This document shows, one piece after another, positions 41,631 through 51,826 of a stretch of DNA of 64,000 nt. The DNA is from Robiginitomaculum sp. (GTDB lineage: Bacteria; Pseudomonadota; Alphaproteobacteria; Caulobacterales; Maricaulaceae), in the NCBI GenBank assembly GCA_021776515.1, contig JAJFFS010000016.1, positions 124,001 to 188,000 on the forward strand. Reading direction: 5' to 3'. The stretch's first letter is position 1. Every line of letters starts with the position of its first letter. Position numbers and translations under genes: made by a program. The notes below the pieces were generated by a model. It saw nothing but the letters and a program-made list of their open reading frames with translations. It was not told where the DNA came from and made no database searches.

Positions 41631-42604
41631 ACACTCGTGAAGCAAAAATTGCCATTATCGGCTATGGCAGTCAGGGCCGCGCCCATGCCCTGAACCTGCG
41701 TGACAGTGGCTTTGATGTCATTGTTGGTGTGCGCGACGGCGGGGCCGGTCATAAACGAGCAAACGAGGACGGGCTGCGCACGGCCAGCCCCGCGGATGCA
41801 GCGGCAGAGGCCAGCCTGATTGCCATGTTGACCCCGGACCTTAGCCATGAAGAAATTTTTCGTGACTGCATTGTTCCTGGTTTATCGGCAGGGGATGCGT
41901 TGCTGTTTGCCCACGGTTTTACCGTTCATTATGGCCGTGTTGTGCCTCCAAAAGAGATTGACGTCATCCTTGTAGCCCCCAAGGGTCCAGGCGACCTGGT
42001 GCGCCGCGAGTACGAGAGAGGGCGCGGCGTGCCTTGTCTTTATGCGGTACATCAGGACGCCAGTGGCCGCGCCGGGCAAAGGGCGCAAAGTTATGCGCAA
42101 GGCATTGGCGGTGCCGAGGGTGGCGCCATTCAGACCAGCTTTGCCGAGGAAACCGAAACTGACTTGTTTGGCGAACAGGCGGTGCTGTGCGGCGGCGCAA
42201 CCGAGCTGGTCATTGCCGGATTTGAAACGCTGGTTGAGGCGGGATACCAGCCCGAAGTGGCCTATTTTGAGTGTATGCACGAACTGAAACTGATCGTGGA
42301 TCTGCTCTATGAGGGTGGCCTTGCGAAAATGCATGAGTTTATTTCTGAAACCGCCATTTATGGCGATCTGGTCTCTGGTCCCCGCATCATTAATGACGAG
42401 ACCCGTGCACGTATGCGTGAAGTGCTGGCCGATATTCAAAACGGTAATTTTGCCCGGGACTGGATCAAGGAAAACCAGGATGGGCAGCCGCAATACAAAG
42501 CACTTTTGGAAAAAGACCTGAACCACCCGATTGAAAAGGTTGGTGCACGCCTGCGCAAAGATATGGCGTGGTTAAACCCAACTGCCAAAGCGGCAGCCGA
42601 ATAG
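41627..42604 (+). CDS. ilvC: Ketol-acid reductoisomerase (class I)
   Basis: NADPH- and Mg-dependent second step of Val/Ile synthesis. 325 residues, class I length. The N-terminus is short, beginning [20 protein letters not shown], where most class I enzymes carry about 15 more residues before the glycine loop. Catalytic acidic residues are seen in [14 protein letters not shown] and [17 protein letters not shown], followed by [13 protein letters not shown]. The ATGA overlap with ilvD fixes the start, so the short N-terminus is genuine. ilvG follows after 24 nt. Confidence 0.95.
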   Translation: MNTREAKIAIIGYGSQGRAHALNLRDSGFDVIVGVRDGGAGHKRANEDGLRTASPADAAAEASLIAMLTPDLSHEEIFRDCIVPGLSAGDALLFAHGFTVHYGRVVPPKEIDVILVAPKGPGDLVRREYERGRGVPCLYAVHQDASGRAGQRAQSYAQGIGGAEGGAIQTSFAEETETDLFGEQAVLCGGATELVIAGFETLVEAGYQPEVAYFECMHELKLIVDLLYEGGLAKMHEFISETAIYGDLVSGPRIINDETRARMREVLADIQNGNFARDWIKENQDGQPQYKALLEKDLNHPIEKVGARLRKDMAWLNPTAKAAAE

Positions 42605-42628
42605 AAACTAAACCTGAAAGATAGTCCG

Positions 42629-44332
42629 ATGAACGCGATACAAACCTCGATTGACCCTGACATTACCCCCGCTGGCAAACAAGCACCTACAGGCGCTGAA
42701 CTTGTTGTGTCGGCGTTACGGGGTCAGGGTGTGGATATGGTGTTTGGGTATCCAGGGGGCACTATTATGCCGCTTTATGATGCGCTACCCGGATCAGGCC
42801 TCAAGCACATTCTGGTGCGTCATGAACAGGCCGCTGCCTTTGCGGCGGACGCTTATGCAAGAACCACGGGCAAGGCGGGTGTGTGCATTGCAACCTCCGG
42901 GCCGGGGGCAACAAATTTGCTGACCGGCATTGCCAATGCGTTTTTGGATTCCGTACCTATGGTTGCTATAACCGGGCAAGTACCTACCAGCGTGATGGGT
43001 ACAGATGCTTTTCAGGAAATTGATATTTTTGGCATGTCCATGCCTGTGGTCAAGCACAGCTTTCTGGTACGTCGGGCCGAGGATATTCCGCAAATCATTG
43101 CTGAGGCTTTTGCCCTTGCTACGTCAGGGCGGCCTGGCCCGGTTCTGATCGATTTACCCAAGGATATTGCGCAGACCCGCGTGGAAAAACCAAAACCTGC
43201 CAAAATCAAGAAGGCAGAGCGCCGTGCGCCGGACCCTGTGGCTATTGCCGGGGCAGAGGCTCTGCTGAAACGTGCCAAACGGCCAGTTCTGTATCTTGGT
43301 GGCGGCGTTGCCAAGGCAGGGGCCGTGGAGGCGTTGCGGCGGTTTAATATGCTGGCCGGTATTCCGGCAGTTTCAACCCTGACGGGCCTTGGTGTCTTAC
43401 CCACCGATAGTGGTGATTTTTATGGCATGTTGGGTATGCACGGTGCCAAAGCGGCTAACACATTAGTTCAGGAGGCGGACCTGCTGCTGGTCTGTGGTGC
43501 CCGGTTTGATGACCGCGCTACAGGCAAGGTTGATAGTTTTGCACCTGATGCCAAGGTCATCCATCTGGATTGCGACCCTGCCGAAATTGGGAAAATCCGC
43601 AATGCAGAGGCGGGGGTGCAAGGAGATCTGAAAACTGCGCTTGAAAGTCTGGCCGTTGGTATTCTGGATATATCGCCCTGGCGGACACGGGCACAAGAGC
43701 TGCGCAACCGGCACACCTTTAATTATAATGCACCAGGGGCCGGTATTTTCGCTCCTGCATTTCTGGAAGAGTTGTCACGCACCGCAGGGGATAACTTTGT
43801 CGCCACTTGTGATGTGGGCCAGCACCAGATGTGGGTGGCGCAGCATTGCCATTTTTCCCGGCCTGAAGCGCACCTGACCAGCGGTGGGCTGGGGGCGATG
43901 GGTTACGGTGTTCCTGCTGGTATTGGCGCTAAACTGGCAAGCCCTGATGATTGCGTTGTTACCGTCACCGGGGATGGCTCAATCATGATGAATATTCAGG
44001 AGCTGGCGACCATTCGTCGTTATGGCGTAGCCTTGAAGATTGTCCTTTTTGATAATTCAACCCTGGGCCTTGTTCGTCAATGGCAGGAACTTTTCTATGA
44101 AGGTAATTTCAGTGAAGTCGACCTTTATGACAACCCGGACTTTGCCGAAGTGGCCCGGGCCTTTGGGGTAGAGGCCTTCACGGTCACACGCCGGGAACAA
44201 ACCAGTGCGGCAATCAAGCGGTTGTTAAACACACGCGGGCCGGTGCTGGCGCATGTGCGCATTGATCCGCGCGAAAATGTCTGGCCGCTGGTACCCCCTG
44301 GCAAGTCCAACGCAGAAATGATGGAGCACTAA
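42629..44332 (+). CDS. ilvG: Acetolactate synthase large (catalytic) subunit
   Basis: TPP- and FAD-dependent first common step of Val/Leu/Ile synthesis. 567 residues. The catalytic Glu is in LVRHEQAAAFAADAYARTTG. The central domain includes GARFDDRATGKVDSFAPDA. The TPP/Mg motif is TGDGSIMMNIQELATIRRYG. The size matches IlvB/IlvG/IlvI. The accompanying small subunit is the short IlvM type, so the isozyme resembles E. coli AHAS II. The stop is 1 nt before the ilvM start. Confidence 0.95.
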   Translation: MNAIQTSIDPDITPAGKQAPTGAELVVSALRGQGVDMVFGYPGGTIMPLYDALPGSGLKHILVRHEQAAAFAADAYARTTGKAGVCIATSGPGATNLLTGIANAFLDSVPMVAITGQVPTSVMGTDAFQEIDIFGMSMPVVKHSFLVRRAEDIPQIIAEAFALATSGRPGPVLIDLPKDIAQTRVEKPKPAKIKKAERRAPDPVAIAGAEALLKRAKRPVLYLGGGVAKAGAVEALRRFNMLAGIPAVSTLTGLGVLPTDSGDFYGMLGMHGAKAANTLVQEADLLLVCGARFDDRATGKVDSFAPDAKVIHLDCDPAEIGKIRNAEAGVQGDLKTALESLAVGILDISPWRTRAQELRNRHTFNYNAPGAGIFAPAFLEELSRTAGDNFVATCDVGQHQMWVAQHCHFSRPEAHLTSGGLGAMGYGVPAGIGAKLASPDDCVVTVTGDGSIMMNIQELATIRRYGVALKIVLFDNSTLGLVRQWQELFYEGNFSEVDLYDNPDFAEVARAFGVEAFTVTRREQTSAAIKRLLNTRGPVLAHVRIDPRENVWPLVPPGKSNAEMMEH

Positions 44333-44333
44333 A

Positions 44334-44615
44334 ATGGAAACGCAAACCCTGCATATTGAATTTGAGTCAGAGGAAGGTGCGTTGTTGCGACTTATCGGCC
44401 TTGTAGAAAGGCGTGGATATGATGTTCGCAGTATGAATTTACCTGTGCCGTCTGAAGGCAGTATGAGCCTGGATGTTGGCGTTATGGCCCGGGATGGCGG
44501 GCGAGATATTGGCGTATTGAGACGGCAAATTCACCGCTTGAGCGGTGTGCGCCGGGTGTTGGGCGGTATGGAACACCAAAACACGAGCGTGGGAGGTCAG
44601 CATGACGACGCATAA
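44334..44615 (+). CDS. ilvM: Acetolactate synthase small regulatory subunit, short IlvM type
   Basis: 93-residue single ACT domain (LHIEFESEEGALLRLIGLVE, RGYDVRSMNLPV) binding the large subunit. IlvH/IlvN small subunits are usually about 160 residues with an extra C-terminal domain that confers valine inhibition; this has only the ACT domain, as in IlvM. It is directly after ilvG, and its last 14 nt overlap leuA, whose ribosome site GGGAGG is inside this gene. Valine sensitivity is therefore uncertain and may be weak. Confidence 0.85.
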   Translation: METQTLHIEFESEEGALLRLIGLVERRGYDVRSMNLPVPSEGSMSLDVGVMARDGGRDIGVLRRQIHRLSGVRRVLGGMEHQNTSVGGQHDDA

Positions 44616-46233
44616 AACAAATAAAGAGAAAGCTACGGAAATAGCTTTTTTTGATACGACTTTACGTGATGGTGAACAGGCACCGGGTTTTTCCATGTCT
44701 GTTGAAGAAAAGCTGATGATGGCCGGTGCCCTGTGTGATCTGGGCGTTGATGTGATCGAGGCCGGTTTTGCTGCGGCATCGCCCGGTGATGCCGAGGCGG
44801 TGCGCCGCATTGCTTCTGAAATGGAAGGGCCAACGATCTGTAGCCTGTCGCGCGCTGGCGAGAATGACATCAAAATCGCGTCGCAATCCCTGAAACCAGC
44901 GGGGAAAAGTCGCATTCATATTTTTTTGGGTACCAGTCCTATCCACCGCACAGCCAAGCTGAATATGAGCACCGATGAGGTTCTGGCGGCAATAGAACGC
45001 TCTGTATCTTTGGCAACAACACTTTGTGATGAGGTTGAGTTTTCCGCCGAGGATGCCATCCGTACAGAGCGGGATTTTCTGGTGGAAGCGCTTGAGTGTG
45101 CAGCTAAATCCGGGGCGCGGGTACTGAACGTACCCGACACGGTTGGCTATACGACACCTGACGAAATCTACGACCTGTTCAAGTTTTTAATCGCCAGGGT
45201 GAGCGGCGCAGAGAATGCCATTTTCAGCACCCATTGCCATGATGACCTGGGAATGGCCGTGGCAAACTCCCTTGCGGCTGTGCGCGCGGGTGCGCGTCAG
45301 GTTGAAGGGGCCATCAACGGTATTGGCGAGCGTGCGGGGAATTGTGCGCTGGAAGAAATGATGATGATCTTTGCCACGCGCAAGGATGTGTTTAATGCGC
45401 AGATTAATGTTGATACGACAAAAATTTATCCAGCCAGTCGAATGCTGGCGAAAATGACCGGCAATCCGGTGCCGCGTAACAAGGCCATTGTCGGACGTAA
45501 TGCCTTTGCTCATGAAGCGGGTATCCACCAGCACGGTGTACTGAATGATCGGCGCACCTATGAAATCATGACGCCAGAAGACATTGGTCTTTCCGGCAAT
45601 GCCCTGATTTTGGGCAAGCACAGTGGCAAGCACGCGCTGGCCGCACGGGCAGAAGAGCTGGGCTTTGAAATTGATGAAGATCGCCTTGCCGCTGTTTTTG
45701 TGTCGTTCAAGGCGCTGGCTGATGAATTTGGCGAGATCGCCGATGCACAGCTAATTGAGCTTATCTCTGGTGTAACGGGAACGGCCAGTGCCGTTTGGTC
45801 CCTAAAACGCGTGGAAATGCGCGCCGCCTATGGGGCGCAGGCAGAACCGTTTGCCCGTGTGGAACTGGAGCACCCTGACCGTGGTCCCGTCACCGATATT
45901 GCTACGGGTGAGGGGCCAATCCATGCTGCCTTTAATGCTGTGCAACACGTTACAGGCCTTACGGCTACGGTTGAGGAATTGGAAATTAATCATGTGGGGG
46001 CCAAGGGGCGTACTGATTGTATTGCCGATATTGTATTGCGTGTCGAGGGCCAGCGCTTTGTTGGTCGTTCGCGCACACGGGATGTCATTCCGGCGGGTGT
46101 TGAGGCTTATGTGGATGCCATAAACCGTGCTGCTGCGACCTTGAACCGCGACGCTTTTGGGCAGGAAAAGCCTGCTATTGAGCCGGATAAAACCCAAAAT
46201 ACAGCCCCGAACAACACCAAGGATGCGGCTTAG
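44602..46233 (+). CDS. leuA: 2-Isopropylmalate synthase
   Basis: Condenses acetyl-CoA with 2-ketoisovalerate, first committed step of leucine synthesis. 543 residues. The N-terminal HMGL-like barrel has FFDTTLRDGEQAPGFSM with the metal Asp, STHCHDDLGMAVANS with the His pair, and NGIGERAGNCALEE. A linker and LeuA dimer domain with the allosteric leucine site follow, ending around HVTGLTATVEELEINHVG. ATG 44602 was chosen because GGGAGG lies 5 nt upstream. The tail after about residue 515 is low-complexity and charged. ilvE follows after 25 nt. Confidence 0.95.
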   Translation: MTTHKTNKEKATEIAFFDTTLRDGEQAPGFSMSVEEKLMMAGALCDLGVDVIEAGFAAASPGDAEAVRRIASEMEGPTICSLSRAGENDIKIASQSLKPAGKSRIHIFLGTSPIHRTAKLNMSTDEVLAAIERSVSLATTLCDEVEFSAEDAIRTERDFLVEALECAAKSGARVLNVPDTVGYTTPDEIYDLFKFLIARVSGAENAIFSTHCHDDLGMAVANSLAAVRAGARQVEGAINGIGERAGNCALEEMMMIFATRKDVFNAQINVDTTKIYPASRMLAKMTGNPVPRNKAIVGRNAFAHEAGIHQHGVLNDRRTYEIMTPEDIGLSGNALILGKHSGKHALAARAEELGFEIDEDRLAAVFVSFKALADEFGEIADAQLIELISGVTGTASAVWSLKRVEMRAAYGAQAEPFARVELEHPDRGPVTDIATGEGPIHAAFNAVQHVTGLTATVEELEINHVGAKGRTDCIADIVLRVEGQRFVGRSRTRDVIPAGVEAYVDAINRAAATLNRDAFGQEKPAIEPDKTQNTAPNNTKDAA

Positions 46234-46258
46234 CAAAAGAGCCGATGGAGAGTGAGTT

Positions 46259-47218
46259 ATGAGTATTTCAGAAGCAAAATATATATGGCGTGATGGCCAG
46301 ATGCTGCCTTGGGCAGAGGCAACCACCCATGTTCTTAGTCACGGTTTGCATTATGGCACATCCATGTTTGAGGGCATTCGTGTCTATGATACGCCAAACG
46401 GTCCTTGTGGCTTTCGCCTTACCGAGCATGTTGCCCGGTTATTTGCCTCGGCAAAAATTTACGCCATGGATATTCCTTTTGAAGAAGAGGAACTGGTCGA
46501 GGCTTGCCGCGAAACCGTGCGGGTCAATCAGCTAACCAGTGCCTATTTGCGCCCCATTGCCTATCATGGTTATGGCGATCTTGGGGTTTGTCCATCGGCA
46601 GATACACCCATTAATGTTGCCATCGCCGCCTTTCCCTGGGGCGCTTATCTGGGCGAGGCTGGCCGGCAAAACGGCGTTGATGTTTGCGTATCTTCCTGGC
46701 GTCGGCCAGCGCCAGGTACGATCCCTATGGCAGCCAAGGCGGCGGGTAATTACCTGTCCGGGTTTCTGATCTCACGTGAAGCCAAACGTAATGGCTATGC
46801 CGAAGGTATAGCCCTGGATGTGGATGGTCGTTTGTCTGAAGGCGCTGGTGAAAACCTCTTTATTATCAAGGGAGGCACACTTTATACGTCGCCTGCAGCC
46901 TCATCTATTTTAAGTGGTATTACCCGCGATACGGTTATGAAACTGGCTACCAAAATGGGCTATACAGTTCGTGAGGAAACGCTGCCCCGCGAAATGTTGT
47001 ATGTGGCTGATGAGCTGTTCTTTACCGGCACAGCGGCTGAAATAACGCCCATAAGGTCGGTTGATGGCACCAAAACTCGTGCCAGAGGGTGCGGCCCTAT
47101 CACCCGCGCTTTGCAGGACAAGTTTTTTGGCCTGTTCAACGGTAAGACACCAGACACAGAAGGCTGGCTGGAACCTATCGGAAAATCCAGTGCAGAGGAG
47201 GCCGCCAATGTCGCCTAA
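46259..47218 (+). CDS. ilvE: Branched-chain amino acid aminotransferase
   Basis: PLP enzyme for the last step of Val, Leu and Ile synthesis. 319 residues, fold type IV. It shows [18 protein letters not shown] at the N-terminus, the PLP Lys in [15 protein letters not shown], and [25 protein letters not shown] and [15 protein letters not shown]. This is the standard IlvE set. The last 11 nt overlap leuC, which starts at the ATG at 47208 preceded by GAGGAG inside ilvE. A clear GAGAGTGAG leader lies before its own ATG. Confidence 0.95.
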   Translation: MSISEAKYIWRDGQMLPWAEATTHVLSHGLHYGTSMFEGIRVYDTPNGPCGFRLTEHVARLFASAKIYAMDIPFEEEELVEACRETVRVNQLTSAYLRPIAYHGYGDLGVCPSADTPINVAIAAFPWGAYLGEAGRQNGVDVCVSSWRRPAPGTIPMAAKAAGNYLSGFLISREAKRNGYAEGIALDVDGRLSEGAGENLFIIKGGTLYTSPAASSILSGITRDTVMKLATKMGYTVREETLPREMLYVADELFFTGTAAEITPIRSVDGTKTRARGCGPITRALQDKFFGLFNGKTPDTEGWLEPIGKSSAEEAANVA

Positions 47219-48623
47219 ATCACTTTTTGACAAAGTATGGGATCGCCATTTGGTGCGAGAGGAGACGGCGGAGCAACCGGCGGTTCTTTATATTGATCGC
47301 CATTTGGTCCACGAGGTTACCTCGCCGCAAGCTTTTTCTGCGCTAAAGGAACGCGGACTGAAATTACGGGCGCCCGAACGCACTTTTGCAACCATGGATC
47401 ATTCAACACCCACCGTTCCACTTGGGCCGGATGGTGCCCCTGTTTTTGCCAGTGAGGATACCCGCGCACAGGTGCAAACCTTGCAGGAAAATTGTGTCGC
47501 ATTTGGCATAGAGCTTTTTGGTTGGGATAGTCCGCACCGTGGGGTTATTCATGTGATGGCACCGGAACTGGGTTTAACCTTGCCCGGCATGACCATTGTT
47601 TGCGGTGATAGCCATACGGCCACTCATGGTGCTTTTGGCGCGTTGGCTTTTGGTATTGGTACAACCGAGGTCAGTCATGTTCTGGCTACCCAATGCTTAT
47701 TGCAGAGTAAGCCAAAATCAATGCGTGTGACCTTGAAAGGGCGCCTTAATTCCGGCATTAGCGCCAAGGATATGGCGCTGGCGGTTATTGCGGCGCTGGG
47801 TTCAGGTGGCGGAACGGGTTATGTCATTGAATATGCTGGCGAGGCGGTGCGAGCGCTGGGTATGGAAGAGCGTATGACGCTCTGTAATATGACTATCGAA
47901 GCCGGTGCCCGGGCGGGCATGATTGCCCCTGATGATGTAACCTATGCCTGGCTTAAAGGACGTAACTATGCGCCCAAAGGCGATGACTGGCAAAAGGCTG
48001 TTGCTGACTGGAAAACGCTGAAAAGCGATGACAATGCTGCTTATGATGCCGAGATCATGCTGGAAGCGCGTCTGATTGCCCCCATGATTACGTTTGGTCC
48101 TTCGCCGGATCAGGCCATGGCGGTAGATTCAATAACACCCCATCCTTGCGGGCCGGTAGAGAGCAAGGGTCTCGATTATATGCGTTTCACACCAGGTCGT
48201 CCGGTTATGGGCGAGAAGGTTGATGTGGTCTTTATCGGTTCTTGCACAAATGGTCGCCTCAGTGATTTGCAAGCCGCCGCACGGGTGTTGCTTGGCCATC
48301 GTATTCATCCGGGTGTGCGTATGCTGGTGGTGCCTGGATCTGAACAGGTGCGCCGCGAAGCCGAGAGTGAAGGCTTGCACGAAATTTTCGAGGCCGCCGG
48401 TGCTGAATGGCGCTTGCCCGGGTGTTCCATGTGTATTGCCATGAATGGCGATATGGCCAAACCGGGTGAATTGGTGGTTTCCACATCAAACCGTAACTTT
48501 GAAGGCCGTCAGGGCAAGGGGGCACGTACCGTGCTTGCCTCACCTGCAACGGCTGCTGCCAGTGCTGTCTGGGGTGAAGTTGCAGATCCACGGCCATTTA
48601 CGGAGGCTCCCCGTGTCGCATAA
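47208..48623 (+). CDS. leuC: 3-Isopropylmalate dehydratase large subunit
   Basis: Aconitase-family large subunit carrying the 4Fe-4S cluster; isomerises 2- to 3-isopropylmalate. 471 residues. It begins [15 protein letters not shown], with [20 protein letters not shown], the first cluster Cys in [14 protein letters not shown] and the pair in [13 protein letters not shown], and [23 protein letters not shown] 47208 was chosen; longer upstream frames would run deep into ilvE. It overlaps leuD by 11 nt. Confidence 0.96.
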   Translation: MSPKSLFDKVWDRHLVREETAEQPAVLYIDRHLVHEVTSPQAFSALKERGLKLRAPERTFATMDHSTPTVPLGPDGAPVFASEDTRAQVQTLQENCVAFGIELFGWDSPHRGVIHVMAPELGLTLPGMTIVCGDSHTATHGAFGALAFGIGTTEVSHVLATQCLLQSKPKSMRVTLKGRLNSGISAKDMALAVIAALGSGGGTGYVIEYAGEAVRALGMEERMTLCNMTIEAGARAGMIAPDDVTYAWLKGRNYAPKGDDWQKAVADWKTLKSDDNAAYDAEIMLEARLIAPMITFGPSPDQAMAVDSITPHPCGPVESKGLDYMRFTPGRPVMGEKVDVVFIGSCTNGRLSDLQAAARVLLGHRIHPGVRMLVVPGSEQVRREAESEGLHEIFEAAGAEWRLPGCSMCIAMNGDMAKPGELVVSTSNRNFEGRQGKGARTVLASPATAAASAVWGEVADPRPFTEAPRVA

Positions 48624-49200
48624 CTCTGAACAATTCATAACACTGACCTCCAGAACCATGGTTCTGGCACAAGAAAATATTGATACAGACCAGATTATTC
48701 CGGCGCGGTTTTTAACCACGACCAGCCGCAAGGGGCTGGGCCGTGCTGCATTTTATGATTGGCGCTATGACGAGGCGGGCATGGCCCGCAATAGCGACCC
48801 TTTTGCTGGCAAAGACCCTGATGAGCACCAAATACTGGTAGGCGGGTCAAATTTTGGCTGTGGGTCTTCGCGTGAGCACGCGCCGTGGGCTTTGGCGGAT
48901 TTTGGCTTTCGGGCTGTGGTCAGCACTAAAATTGCCGACATCTTCAAAAGCAATGCGCTAAAAAATGGTATTCTTCCTATTGAGGTCAGTGCTGAAACGC
49001 ATGCGGATCTGATAGCCTCACCGGGTACGGAACTGATCATAGATCTGGAACGTCTGGAAATATCACGTCCGGGTAAATGGAAGCAATCTTTCGAGATTGA
49101 TCCCTTTGGCCGGCGTTGTCTCCTGGATGGTGTTGACCCGTTAGGTTTCCTGCAAAGCTGTGAAGATGACATCGTCAAGTTTGAGGCCCGAAATACATGA
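48613..49200 (+). CDS. leuD: 3-Isopropylmalate dehydratase small subunit
   Basis: Swivel-domain partner of LeuC. 195 residues. Key segments: [33 protein letters not shown] and [20 protein letters not shown], the family hallmarks. Starts at GTG 48613 with GGAGG 6 nt upstream; no ATG is suitably placed and the length then matches E. coli LeuD. Overlaps leuC by 11 nt and leuB by 4 nt. Confidence 0.95.
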   Translation: MSHNSEQFITLTSRTMVLAQENIDTDQIIPARFLTTTSRKGLGRAAFYDWRYDEAGMARNSDPFAGKDPDEHQILVGGSNFGCGSSREHAPWALADFGFRAVVSTKIADIFKSNALKNGILPIEVSAETHADLIASPGTELIIDLERLEISRPGKWKQSFEIDPFGRRCLLDGVDPLGFLQSCEDDIVKFEARNT

Positions 49201-50243
49201 GCCATAACATTGTTGTCCTGCCCGGTGACGGGGTCGGGCCAGAGGTGGCCGAGGCCGCGCTTACTGTACTTGCTGCAATTGCGGCGGCGTTTGACCTTTC
49301 GTTTGAGTTTGATGAGCACGCCTTTGGCGGGGCCGCCATTGATGCGTGTGGTGATCCCTTGCCTGGGCAAACGCTTGCGGCGTGCAAGGCGGCTGATGCG
49401 GTGTTTCTGGGTGCCGTGGGCGGGCCAAAATGGGATGGGGGCAAACAGCGCCCCGAGGCTGGTTTGTTGGGGTTGCGTGCCGGGTTAAACCTGTTTGCCA
49501 ATTTGCGCCCTGTCGATGTTCACCCCGCGCTTGTTGATTATTCTCCGTTGCGGCCCGAGCGTGTATCCGATGTGGATATTCTGATTGTGCGCGAGCTAAC
49601 AGGCGGGCTTTATTTTGGCGAAAAGAAACGCACAAATGATACTGCCAGCGATCTTTGCCAATATTCAAAATTTGAAATTATCCGCGTTGCCCGGGTGGCC
49701 TTTGAAGCGGCAAGGGGGCGAAAAAGTCATGTAACCTCCATTGACAAGGCCAATGTACTGGAAACCAGCCGCCTGTGGCGTGAAACCGTAACGGCTTTGC
49801 AGGCAAAAGAGTTTCCCGATGTGGCATTGCGTCATGAACTGGTGGATTCGGCGGCGATGAAACTCATCACCTCACCCGGCAGTTATGATGTGGTGCTGAC
49901 CGAAAACCTGTTTGGCGATATTTTAAGCGATGAATGTTCTGTACTTTCGGGCTCCATTGGCCTTTTGGGATCGGCCTCTCTTGGTGCCGGGCGCCAAGGC
50001 CTTTATGAACCCATTCACGGCTCTGCCCCGGATATTGCCGGCCAAAATATTGCTAACCCGGTGGGGGCCATCGCCAGCGCCGCCATGATGTTGCGCCATA
50101 GTTTGAACGCGCCGGAGGCAGCCAAAGCTATCGAAGCGGCGATATATAGCGCCCTGCAAAGTGGTGCCCGCACACGCGATCTTGGCGGCGACCTTGGCTG
50201 TACGCAAATGGCCGAAGACATTGCCCGGCGCATTGCCAGATAA
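49197..50243 (+). CDS. leuB: 3-Isopropylmalate dehydrogenase
   Basis: NAD-dependent oxidative decarboxylase completing the leucine branch. 348 residues. It shows VLPGDGVGPEVAEAAL, the substrate loop RAGLNLFANLRPVDV, ELTGGLYFGEKKRTND, the catalytic Lys in DKANVLETSRLWRE, metal Asp residues in FGDILSDECSVL, and GSAPDIAGQNIANPVGAI. Last gene of the operon; its stop is 3 nt from the convergent aminotransferase, leaving no room for a private terminator. Confidence 0.96.
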   Translation: MSHNIVVLPGDGVGPEVAEAALTVLAAIAAAFDLSFEFDEHAFGGAAIDACGDPLPGQTLAACKAADAVFLGAVGGPKWDGGKQRPEAGLLGLRAGLNLFANLRPVDVHPALVDYSPLRPERVSDVDILIVRELTGGLYFGEKKRTNDTASDLCQYSKFEIIRVARVAFEAARGRKSHVTSIDKANVLETSRLWRETVTALQAKEFPDVALRHELVDSAAMKLITSPGSYDVVLTENLFGDILSDECSVLSGSIGLLGSASLGAGRQGLYEPIHGSAPDIAGQNIANPVGAIASAAMMLRHSLNAPEAAKAIEAAIYSALQSGARTRDLGGDLGCTQMAEDIARRIAR

Positions 50244-50246
50244 CGC

Positions 50247-51398
50247 CTAGCCCAGCTCCTCGGCCAGTGCACCCAGACATTTGTCTACATTTTGTGGGCA
50301 GGCGCTGGCACCCATAAGGCCGATGCGCCACACTTTGCCGGCCAGCGCGCCCAGCCCGGCGCCGATCTCAAGATGGTGCTTTTCAAGCAATGCCTTGCGC
50401 ACCGCCGCTTCATCCTTGACCGATGCGGGAATACGCACCGTATTAAGCTGTGGCAGGCGATGTTCTGGCTCTACCAGAAATGAAAACCCAAGCTTTTCCA
50501 GACCATCGCGTAAATGTTCGTGCTGGGTTTGGTGGCGGGAAAAGGCGGCATCCAGCCCTTCCTCGCGCAGCATAAGCAAACCTTCATGCAGGGCATACAT
50601 GGCGTTGACCGGCGCGGTGTGATGGTAGGATCTTGCCCCTGTTTTTTGTGCGCTACCGCTATCGCTACTTGAGCGCGCGCCTTCCCAGTAATTCATCACC
50701 AAGGATAAATCCAGAAACCAGCTTTGCACCGGCGTTACCCGGGCCTCAATGGCGGCAATGGCGCGGGGGCCAAAGCTGACCGGCGACAGGCCGGGCGGCA
50801 CCGAAAGGCATTTTTGCGTGCCTGAATAAATTGCGTCCACATCCCATTCGTCGACCTTCACCGGCACTCCGCCCAGGGACGTCACCGCATCGACGATGGT
50901 TAAGGTGAAATGTTTTTGCGCCAAGGCACAAAGCGTTTTAGCGTCTGATAATACGCCAGTGGAAGTTTCGGCATGGACAAAGGCCAGTATTTTGGCTTCG
51001 GGGTGAGCGATCAAGGTCTCCTCAACCTTTTGCGGATCAACGGGCTTGCCCCACTCCTCATTGATCACCACCGCCGTAGCGCCGGCGCGGGTGACATTTT
51101 CCACCATGCGCCCCCCAAAGACACCATTCACACAGACAATGACTGTATCGCCGGGCTCAATGAGATTAACAAAACAGGTTTCCATACCGGCAGAGCCCGG
51201 TGCAGAAACCGGAAAGGTCAGCGCATTATCTGTTTGAAAGGCATAGCGCAGAAGCAGCTTTATCTCGTCCATCAGGGCAATGAACTGCGGGTCCAGATGG
51301 CCGACGGTGGGCCGCGCCATGGCCTCCAGTATCCGCGTTGGTACATCAGATGGACCTGGCCCCATCAGGGTTTTTGGTGTGGGGTGAAAAGGTTTCAT
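50247..51398 (-). CDS. Class V aminotransferase (alanine-/serine-glyoxylate type)
   Basis: 383-residue PLP enzyme of the AGXT/SgaA group, which transfers an amino group from alanine or serine to glyoxylate. It begins [18 protein letters not shown], has the glycine-rich [13 protein letters not shown], the PLP Asp in [13 protein letters not shown] and the Schiff-base Lys in [15 protein letters not shown], and [18 protein letters not shown]. Alanine, serine and aspartate donors cannot be told apart by eye. It is convergent with leuB and transcribed alone; a palindromic element lies about 60 nt upstream of its start. Confidence 0.85.
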   Translation of the reverse strand: MKPFHPTPKTLMGPGPSDVPTRILEAMARPTVGHLDPQFIALMDEIKLLLRYAFQTDNALTFPVSAPGSAGMETCFVNLIEPGDTVIVCVNGVFGGRMVENVTRAGATAVVINEEWGKPVDPQKVEETLIAHPEAKILAFVHAETSTGVLSDAKTLCALAQKHFTLTIVDAVTSLGGVPVKVDEWDVDAIYSGTQKCLSVPPGLSPVSFGPRAIAAIEARVTPVQSWFLDLSLVMNYWEGARSSSDSGSAQKTGARSYHHTAPVNAMYALHEGLLMLREEGLDAAFSRHQTQHEHLRDGLEKLGFSFLVEPEHRLPQLNTVRIPASVKDEAAVRKALLEKHHLEIGAGLGALAGKVWRIGLMGASACPQNVDKCLGALAEELG

Positions 51399-51461
51399 GG
51401 CATTGGTCCTAATGGGTGTTTAGTTTGATCGATTTTCATACAGCTATTTGTATGTTTACAA

Positions 51462-51561
51462 TGTGTCATCCCGGAAAGGCAACGGCTTATCCGGGATCCA
51501 TTTCACCAATTATATTCACCATTGGCCCCGGATAATTTCTGGTGAAATTTCCGGGGTATAC
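51462..51561. repeat. About 100-bp intergenic element with terminal inverted repeats, copy 2
   Basis: Starts TGTGTCATCCCGGAAAGGC and ends TTCCGGGGTATAC, with internal CTTATCCGGGATCC and CCCCGGATAATTTC. Same outline and length as 21221-21319, with a diverged centre. No coding content. The rest of the gap 51399-51826 holds only the tRNA gene. Confidence 0.75.
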
Positions 51562-51655
51562 ATTGAAGTGAAACCAAGGGTGCGACTGCGCCCCAGCGAT
51601 CGTTCGCCGCCCCATCGGAGGCATGTGCGCAGCACATTGCCGCGAGATCAAGAAA

Positions 51656-51732
51656 TGGTGGCGGGGGGGAGATTTGAACTCCCGACCTCAGGATTATGAG
51701 TCCTGCGCTCTAACCAACTGAGCTACCCAGCC
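51656..51732 (-). tRNA. tRNA-Met (CAT), elongator type
   Basis: 77 nt including encoded CCA. D-arm GCTC/GAGC, anticodon stem CAGGA/TCCTG with loop CTCATAA (anticodon CAT), T-arm GGGAG-TTCAAAT-CTCCC, discriminator A. The acceptor stem GGCTGGG / CCCCGCC has a T4-C69 mismatch. G1-C72 pairing excludes initiator tRNA-fMet. The Ile2 (lysidine) type cannot be fully excluded, but G2-C71, C3-G70 and A73 match the methionine elongator. Confidence 0.92.
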
Positions 51733-51826
51733 ATTTTTGCTTGTCTTTCAGGTCGCGGGATATACGCGCCCGCGCCTTTGGTTGCAAGCGGTTTAGTGTA
51801 CTATCTCTTCGCTATTTGAGCACTTG

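Noticed and set aside
51448-51699. Plus-strand open frame across the palindromic element and into the tRNA
   Set aside because: Runs through a repeat and the tRNA gene; no family resemblance.
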